NCBI GenBank assembly: GCA_029865385.1
Contig: JAOUGX010000028.1
Location: forward strand, 1-36,592
Reading direction: 5' to 3'
DNA length: 36,592 bases
Source of the DNA: Gammaproteobacteria bacterium
GTDB taxonomy: Bacteria; Pseudomonadota; Gammaproteobacteria; Steroidobacterales; Woeseiaceae
The notes under the pieces are model-generated. The model worked only from the letters and a program-made list of their open reading frames with translations. It had not been told where the DNA came from and did no database searches. How positions within the stretch are numbered: the first letter of the stretch is position 1; every line of letters starts with the position of its first letter. Below are positions 17,065 through 25,653 of the stretch, piece by piece. The translations under genes and the position numbers were made by a program.

Positions 17065-17909
17065 CTGGTACCTGGTTTTGCGGGGATCGCGAGTGCCATA
17101 CGCTGCCTGTTGATGACCGTGGTTTGCACTATGGCGATGGTCTTTTCGAGACCATTGCGATTCGCGATGGGCGGCCACGATTATGGAGTTTGCATGTCGA
17201 TCGGCTGCAGTCCAGCGGCGACCGACTGTCCATCGAGATTCCAGCGCCCGACCAATTGCGTGCCAACCTCGACAACGCCATTGGTTCCAGCGGAAAAACC
17301 GCGCGGGCTACAGCGAAAATTATCGTAACCCGCGGGTCCGGCCGACGCGGGTATCGCTACGCCGAAAATTCGTCGCCACGAACGATCATTGGAATATTTG
17401 ACACTCCCATCGAGCCGAGCGAGAACTGGGAGCGGGGTGTCGTCGTGCGCTTATGTACTCTGCGTCTGGCGTCACAGCCAGCGCTTGCCGGTATGAAAAC
17501 ACTCAACCGGCTCGAACAGGTACTCGCCAGGAGTGAATGGCAGGACGCATCGATCGCTGAGGGATTGATGATGGATGCCGATGGCAACGTTGTTTGTGGC
17601 ACCATGTGCAATGTGTTTTTCGTCGACGGGGCACGTGTAATTACGCCTGCCATCACGGTATCCGGTGTTTGTGGAGTCATGCGCCGACATATAATTGAAA
17701 TCATGCATCGAGCAAAATTCTCAATTGCTGTGGAGCCGGTAACAACTGCCGAAATGAGGGAATGCCGCGAGATTTTTCTTTGTAACAGTCAGATAGGAGT
17801 GTGGCCGGTTCGCGAGTGTGCAGGTAGCCGCTACAGCGCGCCTGGACCCATGACGCAGCGGATCATGGAGCTGCTTGCACATTCCGGGATTGTAGAGTGT
17901 CGACAATGA
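17061..17909 (+). CDS. pabC: Aminodeoxychorismate lyase
   Basis: A 282-residue fold-type IV PLP enzyme that cleaves aminodeoxychorismate to p-aminobenzoate and pyruvate. Visible features: GLHYGDGLFETIA near the N-terminus, the PLP lysine Lys146 in GMKTLNRLEQVLAR, and EGLMMDADGNVVCGTMCNVFF after it. ATG 17061 overlaps the pabB stop as ATGA, and its own stop overlaps the mltG start as ATGA. Other class IV aminotransferases look similar, but the pabB neighbour and the NRLEQV sequence favour PabC. Confidence 0.93.
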   Translation: MTGTWFCGDRECHTLPVDDRGLHYGDGLFETIAIRDGRPRLWSLHVDRLQSSGDRLSIEIPAPDQLRANLDNAIGSSGKTARATAKIIVTRGSGRRGYRYAENSSPRTIIGIFDTPIEPSENWERGVVVRLCTLRLASQPALAGMKTLNRLEQVLARSEWQDASIAEGLMMDADGNVVCGTMCNVFFVDGARVITPAITVSGVCGVMRRHIIEIMHRAKFSIAVEPVTTAEMRECREIFLCNSQIGVWPVRECAGSRYSAPGPMTQRIMELLAHSGIVECRQ

Positions 17910-18937
17910 AGCGTCTTTTTTTTCTGGCCTCACTAGCGGTACTTGCAATTCTCGCAATTCTCGGATTGATTGCGAATCGCAGCCTCAATGCGCCGCTTGA
18001 TGTGCCTGACGACGGAATGACCTTCGTGATTCGCCCCGGAATGTCGTTCACGGCAGTCAGTAATTCGCTTGCGGAACAGGGCATTGTTGCTCGCCCGCGG
18101 ATCCTGCGCTGGTACGGAAGTGTCACTGGAAAAGCCAGTTCCGTGCAGGCGGGTGAGTACCGGATCACTAAAGACATGTCGGCGCGCGATCTTCTGCAAG
18201 CGTTCCTCTCCGGTAACGTGCAGCTGTACTCGTTCGCAATCATCGAGGGATGGAACTTTCGTGAATTGCTGGCGGCGATGGCCGGCAACGACGCGATTCA
18301 GTCGACGCTGACTGTCGAGGATGTTCCGCGGCTGCTTGATGAACTTGAAACCGAATTCGAACACCCGGAGGGTTTGTTCTTACCTGAGACCTATCGATTT
18401 CCACGCGGCACGCCGGATATCGACGTCCTGCGCGAAGCTTACGTGTTGATGCAAAAAGTTCTGGCCGAAGAATGGCCGGCGCGAGATCCGGCCGTGCCGT
18501 TTTCCAGTCCGTACGAAGCGCTGATCCTGGCGTCGATTGTCGAAAAGGAGACGGCGAGAGAAGACGAAAGGCACCGTATCGCCGGAGTGTTTGTCCGTCG
18601 GCTCGAAAAGCGCATGCGGCTGCAGACCGATCCCACCGTAATCTACGGGATCGGTCCGGGTTTCAATGGCAATCTGACGCGCACCGACCTCAGGAGTGAT
18701 TCTCCCTACAACACCTACACACGCGGTGGTTTGCCACCGACGCCAATCGCAATGCCAGGGCGCAAGGCCATTCGTGCGGTCCTGCATCCCGAGCCGGGGG
18801 CCGAGCTCTATTTCGTCGCGACCGGACTGGGAGACGGCAGTCACCGCTTTTCCGAAACGAAGGAGCAGCACGATGCCGCCGTGCGGGAGTTTCTCGCCAG
18901 GCAAAGAGCCGATCGGCAGGCGGCGAAGGGTCAATGA
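17906..18937 (+). CDS. mltG: Endolytic peptidoglycan transglycosylase
   Basis: A 343-residue YceG-type protein that cuts nascent glycan strands at the inner membrane. It has one N-terminal membrane segment (about 4-25), a LysM-like part (FVIRPGMSFTAVSN) and the catalytic domain: ILASIVEKET with Glu213, RMRLQTDPTVIYG, and SPYNTYTRGGLPPTPI. ATG 17906 was chosen because it overlaps the pabC stop as ATGA; the GTG at 17897 adds three residues only. Its stop overlaps tmk in the same way. The pabC-mltG-tmk-holB order is conserved in gammaproteobacteria. Confidence 0.95.
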   Translation: MKRLFFLASLAVLAILAILGLIANRSLNAPLDVPDDGMTFVIRPGMSFTAVSNSLAEQGIVARPRILRWYGSVTGKASSVQAGEYRITKDMSARDLLQAFLSGNVQLYSFAIIEGWNFRELLAAMAGNDAIQSTLTVEDVPRLLDELETEFEHPEGLFLPETYRFPRGTPDIDVLREAYVLMQKVLAEEWPARDPAVPFSSPYEALILASIVEKETAREDERHRIAGVFVRRLEKRMRLQTDPTVIYGIGPGFNGNLTRTDLRSDSPYNTYTRGGLPPTPIAMPGRKAIRAVLHPEPGAELYFVATGLGDGSHRFSETKEQHDAAVREFLARQRADRQAAKGQ

Positions 18938-19575
18938 AAGGAAAATTCATCACGGTCGAGGGAATAGAAGGCGTCGGCAAATCGACGAACATCGATTTCC
19001 TGTCAGGTCTCATTGAATCCGCCGGGCATCCTGTCTTACGAACCCGGGAGCCAGGCGGAACGCCAATGGCTGAATCGATTCGCGACATGTTGCTGGAGCA
19101 CGGACATGAACCGGTACCGGATGTGGCGGAACTGTTGTTGTTCTTTGCGGCACGCTCGCTGCACTTGCAGAACCGGATCAGGCCCGCTCTTGAGCGTGGC
19201 GAGTGGGTGGTGTGCGACAGGTTTACGGATGCCAGCCGTGCCTACCAGGGCAACGGGCGCGGACTGGACATGACGATGATCGATACCCTGGCGGCATGGG
19301 TTCAGAACGGCCTGGAGCCGGATCTGACCATCCTCCTGGATGCATCGGCCGAACTGGGCATGGCACGTGCCGGAGCGCGCGGTGGCACCGACCGGCTGGA
19401 GTCCGAGCAAGCCGCTTTTTATACGCGGGTTCGCGAGGGGTACCTGTCGCTGGCAAGCGCTCATCCGGAGCGCTTCTGCGTTGTCGACGCGAGCCAGCCT
19501 ATAGATGTCGTGCAGGCATCGATAAGACAGACAATGGCCGGATTCCTTAATAATAAGTTAGATCATAAAAAGTGA
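18934..19575 (+). CDS. tmk: Thymidylate kinase
   Basis: A 213-residue kinase that converts dTMP to dTDP. The P-loop is EGIEGVGKST (residues 9-18), followed by REPGGTPMAE and DRFTDASRAYQG, the dTMP-binding region. The lid sequence ARGGTDRLES carries its arginines there rather than in the P-loop, as in E. coli-type enzymes. ATG 18934 overlaps the mltG stop (ATGA), and the stop overlaps holB as GTGA. Confidence 0.96.
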   Translation: MKGKFITVEGIEGVGKSTNIDFLSGLIESAGHPVLRTREPGGTPMAESIRDMLLEHGHEPVPDVAELLLFFAARSLHLQNRIRPALERGEWVVCDRFTDASRAYQGNGRGLDMTMIDTLAAWVQNGLEPDLTILLDASAELGMARAGARGGTDRLESEQAAFYTRVREGYLSLASAHPERFCVVDASQPIDVVQASIRQTMAGFLNNKLDHKK

Positions 19576-20570
19576 CTAATTTATTGAAAAAAATGGAATT
19601 GCCATGGCTGCACGGTGTCGGCACGGCCTGGGAAGAACGGATCCTGCAGGGTCGCATTCCGCACTCGGTGGTGCTGCTCGGACCGGCTGGCGTGGGCAAA
19701 CGCTGCTTGGCTGCCTGGCTCGCAAGGCGGCACCTCGGCACGGTTGATCCATCAATGCCCGGCTATCCGCTGGAAGTCCCCGAGCAGGCTGATCTGCGCT
19801 GGCTGAAGCCGGCGGACGACAAACAGACCATCGGCATCGATGCCGTCCGCGAGCTGATCGTAGACTTGTCGCTGACCAGTCACTCGGGCCGTGGCAAGGT
19901 GGCTGTAATAGAGCCGGCAGATGCCATGACCGGCAACGCCGCCAACAGCCTGCTCAAGACACTGGAAGAACCGTCGGGCAATGCCTTGCTGATCTTGGTC
20001 GTCGATCGGGCCGGTCGTCTGCCCGCAACCATTATGAGCCGCTGTCAGCGAATCGACATTCCGCTGCCTCCGCTGCACGTCAGCATGGCGTGGCTGGACA
20101 GGATCCAGCGCTCGGATCACTGGTCCGAGGCCCTTGCCTTAAGTGGCAACGCGCCGCTTCGTGCAATGCAGGAAATCGAACGCCGTAATGACGCCGAAGC
20201 CCTGAGCCGCGATTTCGCGGCTCTTGCCGAGAACTCCGCCATGCCGGTCGAGGTAGCGGCGCGCTGGGCGCGCCTCGATAGCGGATTCGTACTCGATTGG
20301 CTGTCGCGACAGGTGCAGTGCTGTATACGTGCTTCGTTCGTCGCGACCCAGCCAAGCGGTGCTGCAGTGACACATTCTGTGCTGCAGCGCATGGACAGGC
20401 GAAATTTGTTCTGCTATTTAGACATAATCAACGGGACTCGGCGCCAGGCCGCCGGTTCCTTTAACGTGCAACTCACTCTGGAAAGCCTCTTGATCGACTG
20501 GGCTGAAGGATTGCGGGATTGCCGCGCGGCGAACGATGCCGCGGATATGCGTCTGAACTTTGCCAGGTAA
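19572..20570 (+). CDS. holB: DNA polymerase III delta-prime subunit
   Basis: A 332-residue AAA+ clamp-loader subunit. It has a P-loop-like GPAGVGKR (37-44), AANSLLKTLEEPSGNALLILV and MSRCQR (sensor 1 with the SRC motif), and a helical C-terminal domain. In E. coli and most homologues four cysteines form a zinc module shortly after the P-loop; here that stretch is short and reads HLGTVDPSMPGYPLEV with no cysteine, so the zinc module is missing. The start is GTG 19572 overlapping the tmk stop as GTGA. The pilZ start follows the stop by five bases. Confidence 0.93.
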   Translation: MTNLLKKMELPWLHGVGTAWEERILQGRIPHSVVLLGPAGVGKRCLAAWLARRHLGTVDPSMPGYPLEVPEQADLRWLKPADDKQTIGIDAVRELIVDLSLTSHSGRGKVAVIEPADAMTGNAANSLLKTLEEPSGNALLILVVDRAGRLPATIMSRCQRIDIPLPPLHVSMAWLDRIQRSDHWSEALALSGNAPLRAMQEIERRNDAEALSRDFAALAENSAMPVEVAARWARLDSGFVLDWLSRQVQCCIRASFVATQPSGAAVTHSVLQRMDRRNLFCYLDIINGTRRQAAGSFNVQLTLESLLIDWAEGLRDCRAANDAADMRLNFAR

Positions 20571-20575
20571 GTTGA

Positions 20576-20914
20576 ATGACCAAACCAGGATTGCTGACAC
20601 TGACGATCAAGGACAAGAGCGCGTTGTATCTCGCGTACATGCCCTTTGTGATTAATGGTGGTCTGTTTATTCCCACCAACAGTTCTTATCGGCTGGGTGA
20701 CGAGGTATTCATGCTGCTCAATCTTATGGGCGAAGACGAGAAAATACCCGTTGCGGGTACCGTTATCTGGATGACGCCGAAAGGCGCGCAGGGCAAACGC
20801 ACGACCGGCATAGGTGTGCAGTTCAGTGATCAGGATCAGGGCAATACGCAAAAGAAGATAGAAAACTACCTGGCCGGCGCTTTGGGCGGTGACAAACCCA
20901 CCCACACGATGTAG
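20576..20914 (+). CDS. pilZ: PilZ-domain protein, type IV pilus assembly
   Basis: A 112-residue PilZ-fold protein. In Pseudomonas and Xanthomonas the holB-linked PilZ is needed for type IV pili through FimX and PilB and does not itself bind cyclic di-GMP. Consistent with that, the N-terminal RxxxR motif of c-di-GMP binders is absent, while GGLFIPTN, VAGTVIWMTPKG and GIGVQF are present. It closes the operon; tatD, which often follows, is missing and a minus-strand gene begins instead. Confidence 0.9.
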   Translation: MTKPGLLTLTIKDKSALYLAYMPFVINGGLFIPTNSSYRLGDEVFMLLNLMGEDEKIPVAGTVIWMTPKGAQGKRTTGIGVQFSDQDQGNTQKKIENYLAGALGGDKPTHTM

Positions 20915-20966
20915 TTTGCTGGCGGCCACCTGCCGCGGAGAGCGCCAATAGCGACAGACATGCCGT

Positions 20967-20984
20967 GGCCCGTGGATCCGGGCC
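20967..20984. terminator. GC-rich hairpin between convergent pilZ and the cNMP/rhodanese gene
   Basis: A perfect six-base stem GGCCCG/CGGGCC with a six-base loop lies in the 74-base gap between two convergent genes. It has no T run on either side, so an efficient intrinsic terminator is uncertain; the position between converging stops is the main argument. Confidence 0.3.
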
Positions 20985-20988
20985 GACT

Positions 20989-22026
20989 TCAGTTACTGTT
21001 GATTCCGCCGCGCAATACGTAGGCGTGATAGCCGCGTTCGCTCAGGATGTAGGCACCTGCCGAACTGCGGCGTCCGGTATCGCAGCAAACGACGTACTTG
21101 GTGTTGCTATCCAGCGTGTTGATCTTCAGCCGGATGAAATACAGGGGGATGTTGATTGCGCCTTCCTTGTGGTGATTCTCAAACTCGGATGGCAACCGAA
21201 CGTCCAACCACTTGCCGCCACCGCTGACGATCTGTTCGGCTTCCTTGACCGACAGCCAGTCGAGCATCGGTTCGTTCAGCAGCCGCTTGAAATCTTCTTT
21301 GCCCAGGCGCATCACGGAACCGTCTGACAGCATCGTTACCGTTGCATTGCGTTTGGCATCCGATATGAGCGCTTCCTCGCCGAACGTATCGCCAACCGAC
21401 AATTCCGCCAGCTTGATCCCGTCCTTGTTCAGAGGCGTTTCGCGGGTAACGAGGCACTTGCCGCGCGTGAGGACATAGAAGAAATCGCCTTCCGAGCCTT
21501 GCTTTAATACCACGTCACCCGACTTGTAGTTGATCTGCTGCATGCGCATGAATATCGCCTGGATGTTGGCCGGCGGTATCTTGTGAAATGCCTTGGTCTG
21601 CAACAACATTGTCATCCAGTCGTCGCCGACTTCGGTCTGGCCCTGCAGCTCCGACACTTCGTAGGAACCGGTCTGATCCCATGTCAGCATGACGTCGAGC
21701 AGGTCGCTGTCGATCGAAATGTATTGAACGCGATCCCGCGCCCGTGCGGCGACCCGGCGCGGGAACAACGGTGCGACCGGATTTCGCGCTGCGTCCTTGC
21801 CGCCGACAATAATCTCCGTAACCTTGCCCTGGTCGATTAGCTCGAGAGAACCGCTCACGACATAGATAGTGCGCTTTTCGGTGTCGCCCTCCTTGAACAG
21901 GATCTGCTGCGGCGACAGTTCCCGGATCTGGACCTTGCGCGCCAGCGCAACCAGATTGTCCCGCTTCAAGCCATCCAGTGGGGAAAAGTTCTTGAGCAGA
22001 TTGATATCCAGCTGCTCACCCGACAT
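20989..22026 (-). CDS. Double cyclic-nucleotide-binding domain protein with C-terminal rhodanese domain
   Basis: A 345-residue soluble protein with three domains. The first cNMP-type domain (about 5-120) is degenerate: it lacks the phosphate-binding FGE...RxA signature. The second (about 130-245) keeps it as VGDTFGEEALISDAKRNATV, so it may bind a cyclic nucleotide. The third (about 250-345) is a rhodanese domain with the loop CCDTGRRS, whose Cys could carry sulphane sulphur. No helix-turn-helix is seen, so it is not a CRP-type regulator. It probably senses a nucleotide and controls or is coupled to sulphur transfer; substrate unknown. A minus-strand TAGAAT box lies about 57 bases upstream of the ATG. 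Such fusions are widespread in gammaproteobacteria and poorly studied. Confidence 0.85.
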   Translation of the reverse strand: MSGEQLDINLLKNFSPLDGLKRDNLVALARKVQIRELSPQQILFKEGDTEKRTIYVVSGSLELIDQGKVTEIIVGGKDAARNPVAPLFPRRVAARARDRVQYISIDSDLLDVMLTWDQTGSYEVSELQGQTEVGDDWMTMLLQTKAFHKIPPANIQAIFMRMQQINYKSGDVVLKQGSEGDFFYVLTRGKCLVTRETPLNKDGIKLAELSVGDTFGEEALISDAKRNATVTMLSDGSVMRLGKEDFKRLLNEPMLDWLSVKEAEQIVSGGGKWLDVRLPSEFENHHKEGAINIPLYFIRLKINTLDSNTKYVVCCDTGRRSSAGAYILSERGYHAYVLRGGINSN

Positions 22027-22082
22027 TCTTCATCCAGTCTATGCTCGTGTTAGTTGTTATGGGGCGGGGTGCCTAAGCCCTT

Positions 22083-22088
22083 ATTCTA
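22083..22088 (-). promoter_or_regulatory. Candidate -10 box upstream of the cNMP/rhodanese gene
   Basis: TAGAAT on the minus strand (5 of 6 consensus) lies about 57 bases upstream of the ATG at 22026. The best -35 at 16 bases, TCGAAA, is weak. The remaining 170-base gap (22027-22196) shows no gene or clear terminator for the fad gene upstream. Confidence 0.3.
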
Positions 22089-22196
22089 CCGTCAATTTGT
22101 CAGGTTTCGATACCACCGCGTCCTGCATCGTGATGCGCCGCACAGTTTAACAGTGACCAACCGGGACAAAGACAGCAATTCGGGGTCGGCGAGCAG

Positions 22197-24236
22197 TCAG
22201 CGAAGTCGCGACCAGCCCTGGTGAGGCTTGAACCGGTCACCGTATTTGTCGGCAAATGCTCGCAGGGTCTTTTCGATCTCAGCCGGGCCGCGATCCCGGG
22301 CATATTGCAACGGTCCGCCTCGGAACGGTGCAAAGCCGGTGCCGAAAATTACCCCCGCATCGAGAAGGTCGGCATCGGCGACGATTTCCTCATGCAGGCA
22401 GGCAACCGCTTCATTTACCATGGGCAGCATCAGTCGGTCCATCGCATCGTCCGGTACTGCCGCGGTATTGCGGGGTTTGATCGCCTTGCCATCGACCCAC
22501 TGATAAAAGCCTTGTCCCGACTTGCGGCCCAGATGTCCCTTTTCGACCATCTGGCCAAGTCGTGCCGGGACCGGACGACCATACTCGGCACCGAGTACTT
22601 TCGATACGTGCAGTGCAACGTCGATGCCGACGCTGTCGACCAGCTCAACCGGTCCCATGGGCATACCGAATTCCTCTGCCGTCTTGTCGATGTCGACCAG
22701 GGCAACGCCGTCTTCGGCGAGGTGCATCGCTTCGGCCATGTAGGGGGCCAGAACCCGATTGACCACAAATCCCGGCGAACTCGCACATTCGAGCGGGAAC
22801 TTGCCTATCGCTTTGATGAAAGATAATCCGATGTCGAGTATCTCTCGGTCCGTGTCGTTACAGCGAATGAGCTCGACCAGCGGCAACATCGCAACCGGAT
22901 TGAAGAAATGCAGCCCGATAAACCGCTGTGGCCTTTCGAGCACGGTGCGCAGCTCCTCCAGCCGGATACTGGAGGTGTTGGTAGCCAATACGGCCGATTC
23001 TTTCATCTGCGACTGCAGTTTGCCGTACAGCTCGTGCTTTGCCTCGCGATTTTCGTAGATAGCCTCGATAACGAGATCGGCATCCGCAATACCGTTACCC
23101 TCGACGTCGGCGCGGAGTCGGGCGGTCGCAGCGCCGCGTTCAGCGTCGCTTCGAGTCTTCTTGTCAAAGAGTTTGGCCGCCCTTCCCATGGCGGGTTGGA
23201 TGTACTCGTCCGCACGGTCCTGCAGAGTGACATCCAGGCCGTGCAGTGCGCACCAGGCGGCAATGTCGCCGCCCATGACGCCGGCGCCAACCACGTGAAC
23301 GTGGCGAATTTTGGCCGACGGCTTGCCGCCCTGGCTCTTCAGACGGTTTTGCAGGAAGAAAACCCGCACGAGGTTACGTGAAGTGCTGCCGCACATGAGA
23401 TCCGCCATCGAGCGTGCTTCAGCCTCGTATCCCGTCTTTTCGGACGCGGCGAATCTCGACCACAGTTTAATGATGGCGTAGGGGGCCGGATAATGGTCCT
23501 GTCGGGCTTTGACACGCACCTGCCTGGTCAACATGTTCACCACCAGCGGCCGCAGGAACGGCAGGCTCAACAGGCGATCGACAAACGGAGCTTTCGCCCG
23601 TGGCGGTTTCTGCAGGATCAGGTCTGTCGTGGCCCGCATCCAGTCATCGGCAGTCACGATCCGGTCGACAAGCTTCTGTCGCAGCGCTTTTGCCGCCGTG
23701 ATGGGTTGTCCTGTCAGCATCAACTGCATAGCCGCACGCACACCACTGATTCGCACGGCGCGGACGGTGCCACCGAATCCGGGATGCAGGCCCAGCTGCA
23801 CTTCCGGAAGCCCGATAATCGGCTTTTCGCTCTCTATGGCAATTCGATAGTGACAGGACATTGCCAGTTCAAGGCCGCCGCCCAGCGCGAATCCGTTGAT
23901 CACGGCAACGCTGGGGCAACGCAGTGCTTCGACTTCGTCCATCATTTGCTGACCAAGCCTGATCAGCTCGTACGCTTCTTGCGGCGTTTCGATGGTCGTG
24001 AACTCGTTGATGTCGGCGCCCATAACGAAGCCGTTCTGTTTGCCGGAATGAATGACGACACCCTCAGGCGGAGACGCTTTGAACGGTTCGATAATGCTGG
24101 CGAGTTCGCGAAGAACCGCGCCGGACAATACGTTGGCACTGCCGTCCGATTTGTCGATGCAAAGCCAGGCGATCCCCTTGTCATCGGTTTCCACGCGCCA
24201 GTGCTGGTAGGTCTGCATCATCGTCTTTTCGCTCAT
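22197..24236 (-). CDS. FadJ/FadB-like enoyl-CoA hydratase / 3-hydroxyacyl-CoA dehydrogenase
   Basis: A 679-residue bifunctional beta-oxidation enzyme. The N-terminal crotonase domain (about 1-190) has the oxyanion motif GFALGGGLELAMSC and GLPEVQLGLHPGFGGT, with both catalytic glutamates. The dehydrogenase half begins with an NAD-binding VVGAGVMGGDIA near residue 316, followed by NTSSIRLEEL and GLHFFNPVAMLPLVEL. Two C-terminal helical repeats complete it, with GFVVNRVLAPYM at the join. It is shorter than E. coli FadB (729 residues). No thiolase gene is adjacent, so it does not form a fadBA pair here and resembles FadJ-type or stand-alone homologues. The ATG at 24236 is clear. It sits 28 bases from the end of the EEP gene on the same strand and may be co-transcribed with it. 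Confidence 0.92.
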   Translation of the reverse strand: MSEKTMMQTYQHWRVETDDKGIAWLCIDKSDGSANVLSGAVLRELASIIEPFKASPPEGVVIHSGKQNGFVMGADINEFTTIETPQEAYELIRLGQQMMDEVEALRCPSVAVINGFALGGGLELAMSCHYRIAIESEKPIIGLPEVQLGLHPGFGGTVRAVRISGVRAAMQLMLTGQPITAAKALRQKLVDRIVTADDWMRATTDLILQKPPRAKAPFVDRLLSLPFLRPLVVNMLTRQVRVKARQDHYPAPYAIIKLWSRFAASEKTGYEAEARSMADLMCGSTSRNLVRVFFLQNRLKSQGGKPSAKIRHVHVVGAGVMGGDIAAWCALHGLDVTLQDRADEYIQPAMGRAAKLFDKKTRSDAERGAATARLRADVEGNGIADADLVIEAIYENREAKHELYGKLQSQMKESAVLATNTSSIRLEELRTVLERPQRFIGLHFFNPVAMLPLVELIRCNDTDREILDIGLSFIKAIGKFPLECASSPGFVVNRVLAPYMAEAMHLAEDGVALVDIDKTAEEFGMPMGPVELVDSVGIDVALHVSKVLGAEYGRPVPARLGQMVEKGHLGRKSGQGFYQWVDGKAIKPRNTAAVPDDAMDRLMLPMVNEAVACLHEEIVADADLLDAGVIFGTGFAPFRGGPLQYARDRGPAEIEKTLRAFADKYGDRFKPHQGWSRLR

Positions 24237-24264
24237 AGTGTCTTTTCGCCTCGTTGGGTCGGGA

Positions 24265-24999
24265 TCAATCGACTTCGAAGTCGCAAATCAGCGGCAGGTG
24301 ATCGGAAAACCTGACCGAAGGAATGCGAAAGTCGGTTACGTTGATGCCGTCCTGGTAAAGGATGAAATCGAGTTCCTTGCGTGGAGCACGGCTGGGGTAA
24401 GAGGGCAGGCTCTTTGTATTGGCACTGCGCAAGCCGGCGGCACGCATGAACAGATATATTTCATTTTCGCCCCAGAAAGTATTGAAATCACCCGCCACTA
24501 TGACCGGTTTACTGGTTGCCTCGATGAGGTCAAAGAGTTTTCTCAGTTGCAGGTGACGATGCCGGTATTTCAGCGACAGATGTACCAGGAACACTGAGAA
24601 TTTCTCCATCTCCAGCTCGATGATGAGACGCTTGATGCCGGTATCGAAATAGTGAAATTTCTCGCCGTGCACGCGTTCGGCCGCCAGGAAGGCGTTGCCC
24701 TGTTTTCGAATGATCGGGAGGAGCTGGTTAATCGAACTTTCGGCGTACTTGATCTCGTAAGAGGTATTCATTCCGAGGCTCTCGGCGATCACCAGCGCCT
24801 GGTTCACCATGCGGCTGCGAATCGACCCGGTATCGACCTCGATAAGCCCCACGATGTCCGGATCCGCTGACTTGATGAAATTCGAGATTTCCGGCAATAC
24901 GTTCTGATTGCCCAAAAGGTAGCCGGCGCCGGGAAGCGGCACATGCATTGAAGCGCCACCGCCGATGGCGTAGCGGATGTTATACAGAAGCAGTCGCAT
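24265..24999 (-). CDS. Endonuclease/exonuclease/phosphatase (EEP) family hydrolase
   Basis: A 244-residue protein of the DNase I-like EEP fold, without a signal peptide. Family motifs are intact: YNIRYA at the start (metal Asn), GLIEVD (metal Glu), LVHLSLKYRHRHLQL, AGDFNTFWG and a terminal FSDHLPL. Members cut phosphodiester or phosphomonoester bonds in nucleic acids, phosphoinositides or sphingomyelin, so the substrate cannot be named. It begins 135-156 bases from the divergent TIR-like gene. The neighbouring glycerophosphodiesterase gives a loose hint of phospholipid chemistry, but this is only association. Confidence 0.82.
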   Translation of the reverse strand: MRLLLYNIRYAIGGGASMHVPLPGAGYLLGNQNVLPEISNFIKSADPDIVGLIEVDTGSIRSRMVNQALVIAESLGMNTSYEIKYAESSINQLLPIIRKQGNAFLAAERVHGEKFHYFDTGIKRLIIELEMEKFSVFLVHLSLKYRHRHLQLRKLFDLIEATSKPVIVAGDFNTFWGENEIYLFMRAAGLRSANTKSLPSYPSRAPRKELDFILYQDGINVTDFRIPSVRFSDHLPLICDFEVD

Positions 25000-25155
25000 T
25001 CCAGGGGATTTTCACAGTCGGAAAGAAACCGGGCTACGATACCGAAAGCACGTGGGCTTTGAAACCACGGTGACTCACGTCGCTGGCCACGGCCAGAGCC
25101 GATTCGATACACTTGCCCGGTACCTGACGAAACGATGCCGCAACTGGAGACGTCT

Positions 25156-25605
25156 GTGTCCGAGAAAAATCCAATCCGGGTTTTCGTAACCCATACGTTT
25201 GCCGAAACCGACGATTATTTGCGGGTTTTCGAATTCCTGGAAAGTATCGATAATTTCTTTTATCTGAATACAGCCAAGCCAGAAAACGTACCGGAGAAGG
25301 GCGGTCTGGAAGCCATCAAGGAAGAGCTGATTGCTCAGATCAAGGAATGCGAGGCAGTGATTGTGCTGGCGTCGCAATACATGGAGAAGCCCGATCTTGT
25401 GCGGTTCCAGATCGACGTAGCGGAAGCGAATAAAAAGCCGACCATTGCAATCCGTCCTTTCGGCGGGATCGCGGCGACGCCGAAGGACCTCGCGGCGCGG
25501 GCCAGCGAGAACGTCGAGTGGAACGAACGAGAGATCGTCGATGCGCTCAAGAAACAGGCTCGTGACGAGGACACGGCAAGATGGGAAGTTATTGATTTTC
25601 CTTAA
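25156..25605 (+). CDS. TIR-like (MTH538/DUF1863-related) nucleotide-binding-fold protein
   Basis: A stand-alone protein of about 149 residues with an IRVFVTHTFAETDDYLRVFE opening, typical of the TIR-like families that include Thoeris ThsB. A flavodoxin-like alternation follows: IKECEAVIVLASQYM, then VRFQIDVAEANKKPTIAIRP. At the place where TIR NADases have Glu in a WxxxEI helix, this protein appears to have Gln (FQIDVA), so NAD hydrolysis is doubtful. GTG 25156 has GGAG six bases upstream; ATG 25135 adds seven residues but has no ribosome site. No ThsA or other effector gene is adjacent. Flanks are an EEP hydrolase (divergent) and GlpQ (49 bases downstream). Role unknown; signalling or nucleotide binding is the most that can be said. 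Confidence 0.75.
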   Translation: MSEKNPIRVFVTHTFAETDDYLRVFEFLESIDNFFYLNTAKPENVPEKGGLEAIKEELIAQIKECEAVIVLASQYMEKPDLVRFQIDVAEANKKPTIAIRPFGGIAATPKDLAARASENVEWNEREIVDALKKQARDEDTARWEVIDFP

Positions 25606-25653
25606 TAATGCCGTTACGCAGGCGAACCATACGCCGTTTGCCGGGGCTTCTTT

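Noticed and set aside
23493-24314. Open frame of 273 codons on the plus strand
   Set aside because: It lies opposite the crotonase domain of the FadJ-like gene, which has full catalytic motifs.
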